Assembly (NCBI RefSeq): GCF_000024065.1
Contig: NC_013174.1
Location: 1,364,001 to 1,428,000 of the forward strand
From: Jonesia denitrificans DSM 20603
GTDB taxonomy: Bacteria > Actinomycetota > Actinomycetes > Actinomycetales > Cellulomonadaceae
Direction: 5' to 3'
Length of the DNA stretch: 64,000 nt
In this document: one piece after another, positions 35,048-44,518 of the stretch
Layout: each line of letters starts with the position of its first letter
How positions within the stretch are numbered: the stretch's first letter is position 1
Position numbers and translations under genes: made by a program
The notes under the pieces: model-generated
What the model was told of the DNA's origin: nothing
The model's database searches: none
What the model saw: only the letters and a program-made list of their open reading frames with translations

Positions 35048-35430
35048 GCCAGCCCTCCTCTCCCCTCGCTAAACTACTCATTTCCATCCTAGTGGGCTGG
35101 GCTTGTGGTCGAACTCACCGACCCACCAGGTGCCGAATTGTTCGCCCACACCGTAAACTGAAAGAACGCAGTGCGTCGCTGACATCCGCCAGTGCGTGTG
35201 TTCTCGGCCCAATAGATGGCCTCCTTGTGTTCTCGGACAACGCGACGTGACGTGCCCAGGTTTCACTGGCACGCCTCTGCATGTCGCACGTTGTGGGTCG
35301 CTCCCCAGGATGAGTTCCTGACCGGAGCCACAAGAGATCTTGACCAATGATCATGAGTGTTCAGTTCAGTTCTGAGCACTGTTCACACGTGTGCCACGAC
35401 CATGTTTCTCAAAACGAAGGCACTTCACTC
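35048..35430. other. Intergenic region with probable long leader of the DEAD-box helicase gene
   Basis: About 380 bases between divergent genes. It contains two copies of TGTGTTCTCGG (35198-35208 and 35227-35237, 29 bases apart) and a hairpin GTGCC(C)AG...CTGGCAC (35253-35272). No coding frame is supported. Actinobacterial DEAD-box RNA helicase mRNAs often have long 5' leaders, so this may be an untranslated control region, plus promoters for both genes. Confidence 0.45.
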
Positions 35431-37320
35431 GTGACTGACCAACTTGACACACACACCACTGCACCTGCCTCCCCTGTTGACACCGCAGAACTCACATTTG
35501 CTGACCTGAACCTCCCCAACCAAATTCAACGCGCAGTTGATGACCTTGGCTTCACGGTGCCCTCCAAAATCCAGCAACAAGCAATCCCCGTCCTCTTTGA
35601 AGGCCGCGACATCACCGGTATCGCCCAAACCGGTACTGGAAAAACCGCAGCATTCGGCATCCCACTACTTGCCAGCATCGACACCTCAGTACGGCAAGTA
35701 CAAGCCCTCGTCTTGGCGCCTACCCGTGAGCTCGCCATCCAAGTATCAGAGGCAATTGAGTCCTTTGCCCGCCACATGCCAGGTTTGGAAACCCTCGCCG
35801 TCTACGGCGGATCTCCCTACCCTCCCCAAATTCGCGCCCTCAAAACAGGGGTTCACGTGGTTGTGGGAACACCCGGGCGCGTCATCGACCACATCGAACG
35901 AGGCACCCTCGACCTGTCACAGGTTCGATTCCTCGTCCTTGACGAAGCAGACGAAATGCTGCGCATGGGGTTTGCAGACGACGTAGAGAAAGTCTTCTCA
36001 GAAACACCTGCGGATCGCCAAGTCGCCCTGTTTTCTGCCACGATGCCCCCTGCCATCCGCCGAGTTGCGCAACGACACCTCACCAATCCAGTCGAAATCG
36101 CGGTCGCACGTCAATCCACAACCGTCACCGCAATCGACCAGGAATACGCAGTCGTCCCATTCCGCCACAAAACCGGTTCGCTCTACCGCGTGTTGGCAAC
36201 CTCAGACGTCGAAGCCGCCATCGTCTTCTGCCGTACCCGTGGAGCTGCTGAAGAAGTGGGAGCTGCACTCATCGAACGAGGCGTCTCTGCCGCGACAATC
36301 TCAGGTGACGTACCACAAAAAGACCGTGAAAAAATCGTAGAACGTCTCCGCAACGGCCAACTCGACGTCCTCGTCGCCACCGACGTTGCCGCACGAGGCC
36401 TCGACGTCGACCGCATCGGACTAGTCGTCAACTTCGACATTCCCGGCGAACCAGAAGCATACGTCCACCGAATCGGACGCACAGGACGCGCGGGCCGTCA
36501 AGGACGCGCCCTGTCCTTTATCACCCCAGCCGAACGCGGAAAACTGCGATCCATCGAACGCACCATCCGCACAGAACTCAAAGAAATTCCCATCCCCTCC
36601 CCCGCAGATGTCTCTGAGCACAAAATGCGGACGATGCTGACCAACCTTTCCACCCGCATCGAGGCTGGCCGGTTGTCCATGTACGAACAACTCATCGACT
36701 CCTACCTCGCAGACAGTGAACACTCCGCAACAACAGTTGCGGCAGCACTCGCAGCGCTCGCAGTGGGTGACTCTGGCCCTCGGGCACGCGCCGACCAAGA
36801 AGAGTACGAACGCCAAGTTGCTGACGAGGCGTCCTCTCGCCGACAAGCGTCTTCGCGGACACGTGGTGATGACCGCGGCAGGTCAGATCGTCCAGCTCGG
36901 GAACGTTCCGGTCGCCCGGCGCGTTCACGTGATGGTGAGGGAACAACCTACCGTATTGCAGTGGGTTACAACGATGGAGCGCAACCACGCGGCATTGTCG
37001 GGGCTCTGACTAATGAAGGTGGTCTTCGTGGTAGCGATGTGGGCCGTATCAACATGTTCGCCACCTTCTCGCTCGTAGACATTTCAGCTGATCTTGATGA
37101 ACCGACGATGGCACGCATCGCTAAAGCGCGCCTCGGGTCCAAGTCTCTGCGGATTCGTCTCGATGATGGTGGGCCACGTGGGGGAAGCCCCCGCCGTGGC
37201 GGCCGTGATGAATACCGTGACTCGCACCCAGGCGCATCCCGCCGTGGTGGACGCTCAGAACGCGGTGGAGCGCGCCATGATGGGCACCGTTCACGTCGTG
37301 ACCAGCCATCATGGTCATGA
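35431..37320 (+). CDS. deaD: DEAD-box ATP-dependent RNA helicase (DeaD/CsdA type)
   Basis: A 629-residue RNA helicase of ribosome assembly and cold adaptation. Motifs in order: Q-motif region LTFADLNLPNQIQRAV, AQTGTGKT, PTRELAIQV, LDEADEMLRMGF, SATMP and HRIGRTGRAGRQG. A C-terminal DbpA-like RNA-binding domain (YRIAVGYNDGAQPRGIVGAL...FSLVDIS) and an Arg/Gly-rich tail follow. I take GTG at 35431 (GAAGG upstream); an ATG at 35347 would add 28 residues of unlikely Cys/His-rich sequence. Its transcript ends in the hairpin shared with the convergent gene. Confidence 0.93.
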   Translation: MTDQLDTHTTAPASPVDTAELTFADLNLPNQIQRAVDDLGFTVPSKIQQQAIPVLFEGRDITGIAQTGTGKTAAFGIPLLASIDTSVRQVQALVLAPTRELAIQVSEAIESFARHMPGLETLAVYGGSPYPPQIRALKTGVHVVVGTPGRVIDHIERGTLDLSQVRFLVLDEADEMLRMGFADDVEKVFSETPADRQVALFSATMPPAIRRVAQRHLTNPVEIAVARQSTTVTAIDQEYAVVPFRHKTGSLYRVLATSDVEAAIVFCRTRGAAEEVGAALIERGVSAATISGDVPQKDREKIVERLRNGQLDVLVATDVAARGLDVDRIGLVVNFDIPGEPEAYVHRIGRTGRAGRQGRALSFITPAERGKLRSIERTIRTELKEIPIPSPADVSEHKMRTMLTNLSTRIEAGRLSMYEQLIDSYLADSEHSATTVAAALAALAVGDSGPRARADQEEYERQVADEASSRRQASSRTRGDDRGRSDRPARERSGRPARSRDGEGTTYRIAVGYNDGAQPRGIVGALTNEGGLRGSDVGRINMFATFSLVDISADLDEPTMARIAKARLGSKSLRIRLDDGGPRGGSPRRGGRDEYRDSHPGASRRGGRSERGGARHDGHRSRRDQPSWS

Positions 37321-37342
37321 TCTGACCTTGTGAAATGATAAT

Positions 37343-37379
37343 GAAGGCCGTAGTGACATTACCTGTCGCTACGGCCTTC
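37343..37379. terminator. Bidirectional hairpin terminator overlapping a coding end
   Basis: GAAGGCCGTAGTGACA and TGTCGCTACGGCCTTC form a 16-bp stem with one T-G mismatch and a TTACC loop. The loop holds the TAA stop of the minus-strand PH-like gene, so its last codons are part of the stem. It follows the helicase stop by 22 bases. No long T run is present. Confidence 0.7.
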
Positions 37380-37823
37380 GTCGTTCACCACAGCAACAAG
37401 CCAGACATACCACGCAAGGGTTGAACGCCCTTCAGAGCGTGGTAGTGCTTGGATCGTGTGTCGGTGGCCTTCGTTGGTCTCAATCGCAACCCAGTCTGAG
37501 TCGGTGGTATAGGTGACTCGGACAATCGCAGGATACGCAACGATTCGGGTTCGCCCATAGTTGCGGATCACCAACCCGTCAGCGGTGATGATCAGCGCGA
37601 TGCGTGCGGTTCGAAGCAGGAGGCCAACAACGATCGTGCCAAGGACAAGCCAGGCAATCACATCACGCAACGGATACCCCTGGTCAGCGGGGGCGCCCGG
37701 CGCAGAGATGACAAGGAGAATCAGTCCAGCGGTGATCACCACTGCAAGTGTGAGAGATACAGCAAGGAGCCACCGTGGACGAACCACGGTGACTCCCTGA
37801 GGTAGTGACAAAGAAGAACTCAT
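37359..37823 (-). CDS. PH-domain-like membrane protein
   Basis: A 154-residue protein with two membrane helices (WLLAVSLTLAVVITAGLILLV and VIAWLVLGTIVVGLLLRTA). A short PH-like beta domain follows, with ALIITADGLVIRNYGRTRIVAYPAI. Such proteins are commonly placed next to hisG in actinobacteria; their function is unknown. It starts 12 bases after the hisG stop, so it is co-transcribed with hisE-hisG. Its stop lies in the loop of the shared terminator. Confidence 0.78.
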   Translation of the reverse strand: MSSSLSLPQGVTVVRPRWLLAVSLTLAVVITAGLILLVISAPGAPADQGYPLRDVIAWLVLGTIVVGLLLRTARIALIITADGLVIRNYGRTRIVAYPAIVRVTYTTDSDWVAIETNEGHRHTIQALPRSEGRSTLAWYVWLVAVVNDEGRSDR

Positions 37824-37835
37824 CTCATGAGCGTC

Positions 37836-38684
37836 TCACAGACGGCACGCAACGATAGCTGTCACAAGAATGGCCCGTGCCCCAATGGCGTAGAGTTCGT
37901 CCATGACTTTATTGGTTTGAGACTTCTTGACCATGGCACGCACTGCCACCCATTGGGAGTCATGTAGTGGTGAAACCGTGGGTGATTCGAGGCCTGGTGT
38001 CACCGCAACTGCAGCGTCCACAAGATTTACTTGCACGTCGTAGTCCATGAGAACGTATTCATGTGCGGTCATCACTCCTTGCAAGCGGCGCGTCAGCGTG
38101 TTCAACCCATCACTGATTTCTGCTTGGCGTGGGCGGATCAGCACTGCTTCAGAGGTGAGAATAGGCTCGCCGAAGACGTCAAGACCAGCGGCCCGAAGTG
38201 TTGTTCCGGTTTCGACGACGTCAGCGATGATGTCAGCAACCCCAAGTTTCACTGAACTTTCCACCGCGCCATCGAGATGAACCACGTCTTTGGGGTAGAT
38301 GCCTTTATCTGCGAGGTGGTTTGCCACCAGAACGTTGTAGGACGTTGCAACCCGTTGTCCGGCGATTTGCTCCACGGACGTCATTGTTCCGGCAGGTGCT
38401 GCAAAACGAAATGTTGATCGTGCAAAACCCAACGCCAGATGCTCTACTGCCTCCGCACCCGAGTCAAGGAGTAGGTCCCGGCCGGTAATTCCCGCGTCAA
38501 CGGTGCCAGCACCGACATAGACGGCAACGTCACGGGGACGCAAAAAGAAAAACTCAACTCCGTTGTCCGGGTCGGCGAGGACCAGTTCACGGGTGTCACG
38601 GCGTTGTTTGTATCCTGCTTCGCGCAGCATGGCGACTGCGGGTTCCGACAGGGATCCTTTGTTGGGTACAGCGATGCGGAACAT
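37836..38684 (-). CDS. hisG: ATP phosphoribosyltransferase
   Basis: A 282-residue long-form HisG, the first, histidine-inhibited enzyme of histidine synthesis. Features are [17 protein letters not shown] at the start, [13 protein letters not shown] near residue 62, the PRPP loop region [18 protein letters not shown] near 155-172, and a C-terminal ACT-like regulatory domain ([20 protein letters not shown]). It is 21 bases downstream of hisE. Only these two his genes are in this location. Confidence 0.95.
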   Translation of the reverse strand: MFRIAVPNKGSLSEPAVAMLREAGYKQRRDTRELVLADPDNGVEFFFLRPRDVAVYVGAGTVDAGITGRDLLLDSGAEAVEHLALGFARSTFRFAAPAGTMTSVEQIAGQRVATSYNVLVANHLADKGIYPKDVVHLDGAVESSVKLGVADIIADVVETGTTLRAAGLDVFGEPILTSEAVLIRPRQAEISDGLNTLTRRLQGVMTAHEYVLMDYDVQVNLVDAAVAVTPGLESPTVSPLHDSQWVAVRAMVKKSQTNKVMDELYAIGARAILVTAIVACRL

Positions 38685-38705
38685 GGTGGTGTCTTCCGGT
38701 TGTGG

Positions 38706-38969
38706 TTACAGGTATTTGTAGACGTCGTCGAGCGTGATTCCTTTAGCGATCATCATGACCTGCGTATGGTAGAGCAGTTGGGAGATCTCTTCGGCGGCTT
38801 CCTCATCAGATTGGTACTCGCTGGCCATCCACACTTCCGCGGCTTCCTCAACGATTTTTTTCCCAATGAAGTGGACGCCTCGGTCCAGTTCGTCGACAGT
38901 GCCAGACCCCTGGGGGCGTTCCACTGATTTTGTGTGGAGTTCTTGATAGAGCTCTTCGAACGTTTTCAC
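38706..38969 (-). CDS. hisE: Phosphoribosyl-ATP pyrophosphatase
   Basis: An 87-residue single-domain HisE of the all-alpha NTP pyrophosphatase fold, catalysing the second step of histidine synthesis. The metal-binding motif [15 protein letters not shown] ... [14 protein letters not shown] is clear. It starts with GTG, 5 bases after rpe, and precedes hisG. In mycobacteria riboflavin genes separate rpe and hisE; they are absent here. Confidence 0.95.
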   Translation of the reverse strand: MKTFEELYQELHTKSVERPQGSGTVDELDRGVHFIGKKIVEEAAEVWMASEYQSDEEAAEEISQLLYHTQVMMIAKGITLDDVYKYL

Positions 38970-38974
38970 TATTC

Positions 38975-39697
38975 CTACTTTACGTGGTGAGGTGGGTGTG
39001 GTTCGTTGTGACCAGCCGATGGACGCGAGGAGTGAGCGCAGTAATGGTCCTGTGCCAGCGAACGCAAAGTAGTAATCTGCGCGGGAATGTCCTCCGCGTT
39101 GAACACAGCTGACCCAGCCACAAAGACGTTGGCCCCAGCATCAGCAGCTTGGTCAATGGTCTTCTCGGATATACCACCGTCAACCTGAACCCACACATCC
39201 AGCTGATTAGCATCGATTGCTGCACGGGTGCGACGAATTTTGTGGACCATCGACTCAATGAAAGATTGACCACCAAACCCAGGTTCCACAGTCATGATGA
39301 GGACCATGTCAAATTCTGGGAGCAAATCAAGGTAAGGTTCGATGCCCGTTGCCGGTCGCAGTGCGATTCCAGCACGGGCGCCCTGGCGCCGCAGTTCCCT
39401 GGCTAACCGAACAGGGGCTTGTGTCGCCTCAGCGTGAAAGGTCACTGAGTGTGATCCCGCTTCAGCGTACTGAGGCGCCCAACGGTCAGCATTGTCAATC
39501 ATGAGGTGAGTGTCTAACGGAAGAGGTGACACCTGCGCGATACGTTCCACAACCGGTAAACCCCAGGTGAGGTTCGGGACGAAATGATTGTCCATCACAT
39601 CAACATGCACCCAGTCAGCCTCAGTGATTCGGTGAAGCTCGGACTCCAGGTTGGCATAATCGGCGGACAGGATCGACGGGGCGATCTGAATACTCAT
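38975..39697 (-). CDS. rpe: Ribulose-phosphate 3-epimerase
   Basis: A 240-residue TIM-barrel enzyme of the pentose phosphate pathway. It shows [16 protein letters not shown], the metal ligands [16 protein letters not shown] and [19 protein letters not shown] near residue 140, and [11 protein letters not shown] near 172. The final 20 residues (His/Pro-rich) are a non-conserved tail. It lies 9 bases downstream of rsmB. Confidence 0.95.
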   Translation of the reverse strand: MSIQIAPSILSADYANLESELHRITEADWVHVDVMDNHFVPNLTWGLPVVERIAQVSPLPLDTHLMIDNADRWAPQYAEAGSHSVTFHAEATQAPVRLARELRRQGARAGIALRPATGIEPYLDLLPEFDMVLIMTVEPGFGGQSFIESMVHKIRRTRAAIDANQLDVWVQVDGGISEKTIDQAADAGANVFVAGSAVFNAEDIPAQITTLRSLAQDHYCAHSSRPSAGHNEPHPPHHVK

Positions 39698-39706
39698 ATC
39701 TCTTCC

Positions 39707-41260
39707 TTATCCGATGCGTCGAAGCAGAGCGAGGTACATGGCGTCTGTCTGGTGAACATGCGGCCACAGTTGAACATCAGTGGAGTCACCAACATCAATT
39801 GAATCACCGGCAATCTGCCGCACAACGCTGGGGGTATCAAGGCGTTCCACGTTGTCTGGCCCAAATTTTTTGATTCCCTGATCAACAGCAACCCGTGTTT
39901 CGCCGATGTGCGGGGAACATGTCACATAGGCCACCACTCCCCCGACACGCACAGCCTGCAACGCGGACACGAGAAGGTCCTCTTGAATCTGCGAGAGTTC
40001 ACCAACATCGCGAGCTTGACGCCGCCAACGAGATTCCGGTCGCCGCCGTAACGCCCCCAACCCGGTGCAGGGTGCATCAACAAGGATTCGGTCATACGCT
40101 CCTGGCTCGAGGACCCCAATTTCACGGCCGTCCCACACCTGAATACGTTCAATTGCGTCTTGCGGAAGTGCCCGCAGCGACTTTTCCACAAGCTCAGCGC
40201 GGTGCGGCTGGACCTCGTTAGCCACCAGGCGCGCCTGCCGCAAATCAGCGAACGCACCAAGCAACGCAGCCTTACCGCCCGGTCCAGCGCACATATCCAG
40301 CCACCGCTCATCACGACCCTCAAGAGGCGCATCGACAAGCGCGAGCGTGACCAGTTGAGACCCTTCATCCTGAACACCCGCCCGACCAGTACGAACATCG
40401 TCAACAGACGCAGGATCAGTACCCGGCATGATGACCGCAGTGGGTGCCCACTGCCCAGGCACTGAGTCCTCAATCAACCCAACCAACTCATCCGCATCCG
40501 ACAACCCAGGACGGGCAACAAGAGTGACAGCCGGTGCCGCGTTATCCGCATCAAGCAACGCCACAATCTCAGAGCGATCACGCCCCTGCGCACCCAACGC
40601 GTCACGCAAAGCACGCACCACCCACGCCGGGTGAGAATGACGAACCGCTAATGTGTGTGTCTCATCCAAACCCTCAACGGCCTTAGCCATGATCTCATCA
40701 CTGTCAGTTTCACTAATAGAACGCAACACTGCATTAATGAACTGGGCGGGACCTGCACCAATGTTGTCACGGGCAACCCCAACTGTCTCCGAGACGGCCG
40801 CGTGTGCTGGTACTCGCATCGACACAATCTGGTGAACACCCAACCGCAAACAGTCAAGAACCGCGGAATCAATGTCCTCAAGTGGGCGGGTGGTGTGCGC
40901 AGCAATGATCGCGTCATACAAGCCACGCATCCGCAACGTTCCATACGCTAACTCTGTGGCAAACCCTGCGTCTCGCCCCTCAAGTCGCGCACGACGCAAC
41001 GCAGGAGGTAAAACCAAGTTCGCATACGCATCAGAGTCGGCGACTTGGCGCAACACCTCAAACGCCACCTGCCGCGCCGTTGTGCTCCGCGAACGACGTT
41101 GAGAAGGTGCTACCTGACTGCGATGCCCTGCCTGGCGCATACGCGCCGCGCCGCGCTCACGGCCACGATCATCACGGCGCTGACCATCCTGGTGACGCCC
41201 TTGATGGTGACCATGCTCACGAGGGGCCCGGTCCTGAAAACGATCATTACGGTCAGCCAT
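39707..41260 (-). CDS. rsmB: 16S rRNA (cytosine-967-C5) methyltransferase RsmB
   Basis: A 517-residue protein. An N-terminal tail of 55 residues is very rich in Arg/His/Asp/Gln. The NusB-like RNA-binding domain (60-190) is followed by the SAM-dependent methyltransferase domain: WLDMCAGPGGKAALLGAF near residue 322, the Cys motif VDAPCTGLGALRRRPESRW and the second catalytic Cys in YVTCSPHIGET. It lies between fmt and rpe, the conserved order. Confidence 0.94.
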   Translation of the reverse strand: MADRNDRFQDRAPREHGHHQGRHQDGQRRDDRGRERGAARMRQAGHRSQVAPSQRRSRSTTARQVAFEVLRQVADSDAYANLVLPPALRRARLEGRDAGFATELAYGTLRMRGLYDAIIAAHTTRPLEDIDSAVLDCLRLGVHQIVSMRVPAHAAVSETVGVARDNIGAGPAQFINAVLRSISETDSDEIMAKAVEGLDETHTLAVRHSHPAWVVRALRDALGAQGRDRSEIVALLDADNAAPAVTLVARPGLSDADELVGLIEDSVPGQWAPTAVIMPGTDPASVDDVRTGRAGVQDEGSQLVTLALVDAPLEGRDERWLDMCAGPGGKAALLGAFADLRQARLVANEVQPHRAELVEKSLRALPQDAIERIQVWDGREIGVLEPGAYDRILVDAPCTGLGALRRRPESRWRRQARDVGELSQIQEDLLVSALQAVRVGGVVAYVTCSPHIGETRVAVDQGIKKFGPDNVERLDTPSVVRQIAGDSIDVGDSTDVQLWPHVHQTDAMYLALLRRIG

Positions 41261-41281
41261 GATGGCCTTTCTTCAGCACGA

Positions 41282-42217
41282 TTAAGAAAAAAACTCTGAC
41301 GACGTCAGGCGGGCACCCCGCGCCCAATCCGAAGCAGGCATAGCCCGCTTACCAGGAACAGTCACCTCACCTAAGCGCACCGGGTCACTACCTGTGCCCA
41401 CCCACACAGCACGCTTGGTCACATGCAACTGACCAGGCGCCAAACCCACATCGCCCGGTCCACCATCAACAACCACCGGTCCAACACCAACACGCACACC
41501 CTCAGAACCCCATAACGTCCACGCGCCCGGGTCCGGCGTTCCCCCACGAATAATACGATCAACCAGATGCGCAGGACGTGTCCAATCCACACGCACGTCC
41601 TCAGCGTTTAACTTCGGTGCGTAACTCACGCCCTCAACGTCTTGTGCAACCGGTTGGGCGTCACCAGACTCAATGGCGTCCAACGTCGACACCAATAACG
41701 GGGCACCAGCAACCGCAAGCCGCTCAAGCAACACACCGCTGGTGTCCGTAGGGCGGATCGCTTCCGTCATCACACCAAACACCGGGCCAGTATCCATACC
41801 CTCTTCGATCAAGAAAGTCGACGCCCCCGTCACAGCATCACCCGCCATCACTGCACGCTGCACCGGAGCTGCTCCCCGCCAAGCAGGAAGCAACGAAAAG
41901 TGCAGATTCACCCACCCAAATTTCGGTACCGACAACACCGAAGCAGGCAACAAATGCCCATAGGCCACCACAGCAACAACATCCACATCACGTTCCCGCA
42001 ACCACGGCACAAACTCCTGCGCCGAAGGCGGAACTGTCAACACATCAAGCCCTAACTCCTGTGCCCGAGCACGCACTGCAGACGGCGCGACCCGGCGGCC
42101 ACGTCCCACCCGCGCATCGGCACGAGTAATCACCCCCACCACATCGTGAGGAGAATCCACCAACGCTTCCAACGACGGCACTGCAACATCAGGAGTACCC
42201 GCAAAAACCACACGCAT
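41282..42217 (-). CDS. fmt: Methionyl-tRNA formyltransferase
   Basis: A 311-residue enzyme that formylates initiator Met-tRNA. The N-terminal formyltransferase domain begins MRVVFAGTPDVAVPSLEAL, with the catalytic/folate motif VNLHFSLLPAWRGAAPVQRA near residue 108. The C-terminal OB-like tRNA-binding domain includes VGVGPVVVDGG. The ATG at 42217 is chosen to match the family start and has AGGAT upstream. It lies between priA and rsmB. Confidence 0.95.
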   Translation of the reverse strand: MRVVFAGTPDVAVPSLEALVDSPHDVVGVITRADARVGRGRRVAPSAVRARAQELGLDVLTVPPSAQEFVPWLRERDVDVVAVVAYGHLLPASVLSVPKFGWVNLHFSLLPAWRGAAPVQRAVMAGDAVTGASTFLIEEGMDTGPVFGVMTEAIRPTDTSGVLLERLAVAGAPLLVSTLDAIESGDAQPVAQDVEGVSYAPKLNAEDVRVDWTRPAHLVDRIIRGGTPDPGAWTLWGSEGVRVGVGPVVVDGGPGDVGLAPGQLHVTKRAVWVGTGSDPVRLGEVTVPGKRAMPASDWARGARLTSSEFFS

Positions 42218-42287
42218 AGGCACTATCCTACGGGCCACCCAGCCAACCTCACCCACCAACCGCCAACACCCAGCCGCACATCACACC

Positions 42288-44447
42288 TCACAACAACTGA
42301 GCGGGATCCAGAACAACTTGCACCACCGACAACTCGCGACGCGCGCTCGCGACCCGCTTCGCAGCCTTCACCCGGCGGGCAAGATCACGGCCCTGCCCCA
42401 CAGGTACACGCACCAAACACCGTACAACCCGACTCAAGCTCTCCCGCAACGCAGCGGGCACATCCACAAAATCCCCCGGCACATCAACTGGCCCCAACAC
42501 ATGAGCTTCAGAATCTTTCACAATGCGCTCCACCATTGCGCCAACCACAACCGCATCCCCCGTAACAGCGACCATCCGCACGCTGGGCGGCAAACCCACC
42601 TCACGGCGATCCTCATACTCACGTCGCGCTAACCAGCCACCATCGCACCTCACCAGCGCAGCCGTGGCCACTCCCGGCCCCTCACCCACAATAAACGCGC
42701 GCCCCCCACGCACTGTCGAACGGCCCAACGCCACGGCGCCAGCCCACCGATCGAACACCTCAACTGGGCCGTCACCCCCCTCAAAACCAGCCCACACCTG
42801 GGCATCCAAGACAACAACCACCGCATAGCCGCCACGGACAACAGGCTCAGCCCCAGGGGTCGCGACCACAATTGAGGGCCCATCGGGCACCTCAGATAAC
42901 ACGCCCTCAGCACTAGCAAGGCCCGACACCCGAACAACCACACCAGGAAATGCCCGGCCGAGTTCCTCAGCAGTTCGGTCAGATCCCACACCCACGGCAC
43001 GCCAGGTCAAGGACGCGCAATGCCGACACTGCCACCCGCCAACTAGCCCACCACACCACCGGCATTGCACATCGCGTTGCTTCCCCATCACCCCCAGCGG
43101 GCCATGGCACGCAGTGCATCGCGCCAACTGGCCACAAGAAGCGCACACAAAACCTGACACAAACCCGCGACGTGGAACCTGAACTAACACTGGGCCGCGT
43201 GCGCTTTCCTTCGCGATCTCCCGCCACACCAACGATGGCAACCGTCCCGCGCCCACTGGCTCTGCCGCTAACTCCACATCACCCAGATGCTGCACCCGAG
43301 GGGAAGAGGCACGTACCACATCACGATCTGCCACGATCTCGGCCGCCCACCCAGAATCAACCCACCCCTGCGCAACCAGTGACCGCCCCACGCCCCCCAC
43401 AACAAACGCAGCGTCCTCCCGCACTGACCGCAACGCCAATACTTGACGGACATGAGGGTATGGAGCATGCAACTCCTGATGCGACCCGTCTCCGTCATGC
43501 CACACCACCATCAACCCCAACTGTGGCACGGGCACAAAAGCTGCGGCACGAGTGCCGACGACCACATCGACTTGCCCTTGGCTTGCGGCTTGGAATCGTT
43601 GGTAGCGGGCGCCTGGACCAATGTCGTGAGTGAGGATGGTGAAGGTGGGTGCTTGGTCACGGGACGGGGAATCGACTGGAGCGTGTGCGGGGGGCTGCCA
43701 TGGCTTTGCGCCATGGTGGTGGAGTGCCTGGGCAAGATAGGTCGCGTCCCGGGCGTCAGGGACAATCATGAGTACGCGGCGCCCACCGGCCAATGCGGCA
43801 CCGGCGAGTTCACAAAGAGCAGTTGCCCACAAAGGCCACACCGTGGAGCTGTCGCTGTCAGCCACACCCATCGGTGCAGTCCATACCGCGCGCACCGCCT
43901 CGCCGTGTTGGACGCGCCGGAGCAACGCTGGTCCCGCCCGGTACTGATCCCAGGTGGCACTCCCCCAGTGTGCAGGTGCGACGGGTTGGACGGGGATTTC
44001 GTCGAGTTCACTGCGTGCGTGTCGCGGTGGTACTGCAAGTCGTAAAACGTCAGAGACGCTTCCTGCGTAATACTCCGCGACGTCATGGGCTAGATCAATG
44101 AGTGTGGGGGGGACAACGCTTCGCCCAATGACCCTGCGAAGAAAAGCGAGCTTCCCCTCATGCTCGCTTTTTTCGACACGTTCCACAAGGTAACCGTCAA
44201 GAGTTTGGCGTCCAAACGGCACACTGACTCGAACACCAGGGACCGCGGTTGCGTCCATGGAGGCAGGAACGAGGTAATCAAATTCTTGGTCAAGGTGGGG
44301 AGGCACTTTTTCCACGATGACCCGGGCCACCGGCAAGGACTGCGCGATCGGGGTTGCTCCCAGGCGGGTTTTACGCCGACGTGATCGGGGTTGGGCAAGG
44401 TCAGGCAGATCGAGTTCACCTTGTGAGGTATTGTCCTCGTTGGTCAC
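42288..44447 (-). CDS. priA: PriA-like primosomal protein N' without helicase motifs
   Basis: A 719-residue replication-restart protein. The N-terminal DNA-binding domain (ARVIVEKVPPHLDQEFDYLVP) is intact. The eight-Cys zinc region is near residues 420-470 (CASCGQLARCTACHGPLG ... CRWCGGLVGGWQCRHC). Walker A is missing: the place reads LAGGRRVLMIVPDARD, and the DEAH box is replaced by HDGDGSHQE. This loss is a known feature of actinobacterial PriA, so it probably loads the replisome without unwinding DNA. Confidence 0.9.
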   Translation of the reverse strand: MTNEDNTSQGELDLPDLAQPRSRRRKTRLGATPIAQSLPVARVIVEKVPPHLDQEFDYLVPASMDATAVPGVRVSVPFGRQTLDGYLVERVEKSEHEGKLAFLRRVIGRSVVPPTLIDLAHDVAEYYAGSVSDVLRLAVPPRHARSELDEIPVQPVAPAHWGSATWDQYRAGPALLRRVQHGEAVRAVWTAPMGVADSDSSTVWPLWATALCELAGAALAGGRRVLMIVPDARDATYLAQALHHHGAKPWQPPAHAPVDSPSRDQAPTFTILTHDIGPGARYQRFQAASQGQVDVVVGTRAAAFVPVPQLGLMVVWHDGDGSHQELHAPYPHVRQVLALRSVREDAAFVVGGVGRSLVAQGWVDSGWAAEIVADRDVVRASSPRVQHLGDVELAAEPVGAGRLPSLVWREIAKESARGPVLVQVPRRGFVSGFVCASCGQLARCTACHGPLGVMGKQRDVQCRWCGGLVGGWQCRHCASLTWRAVGVGSDRTAEELGRAFPGVVVRVSGLASAEGVLSEVPDGPSIVVATPGAEPVVRGGYAVVVVLDAQVWAGFEGGDGPVEVFDRWAGAVALGRSTVRGGRAFIVGEGPGVATAALVRCDGGWLARREYEDRREVGLPPSVRMVAVTGDAVVVGAMVERIVKDSEAHVLGPVDVPGDFVDVPAALRESLSRVVRCLVRVPVGQGRDLARRVKAAKRVASARRELSVVQVVLDPAQLL

Positions 44448-44518
44448 CTGTCACCTACTTGCTGTGATCACTAGGACCCGGGTTGTGGGGTGTGGACAAA
44501 GGTCAACCACCTGACATG

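Noticed and set aside
43443-44045. 200-codon plus-strand frame inside priA
   Set aside because: Antisense shadow of a conserved gene; no ribosome-binding site or domain.
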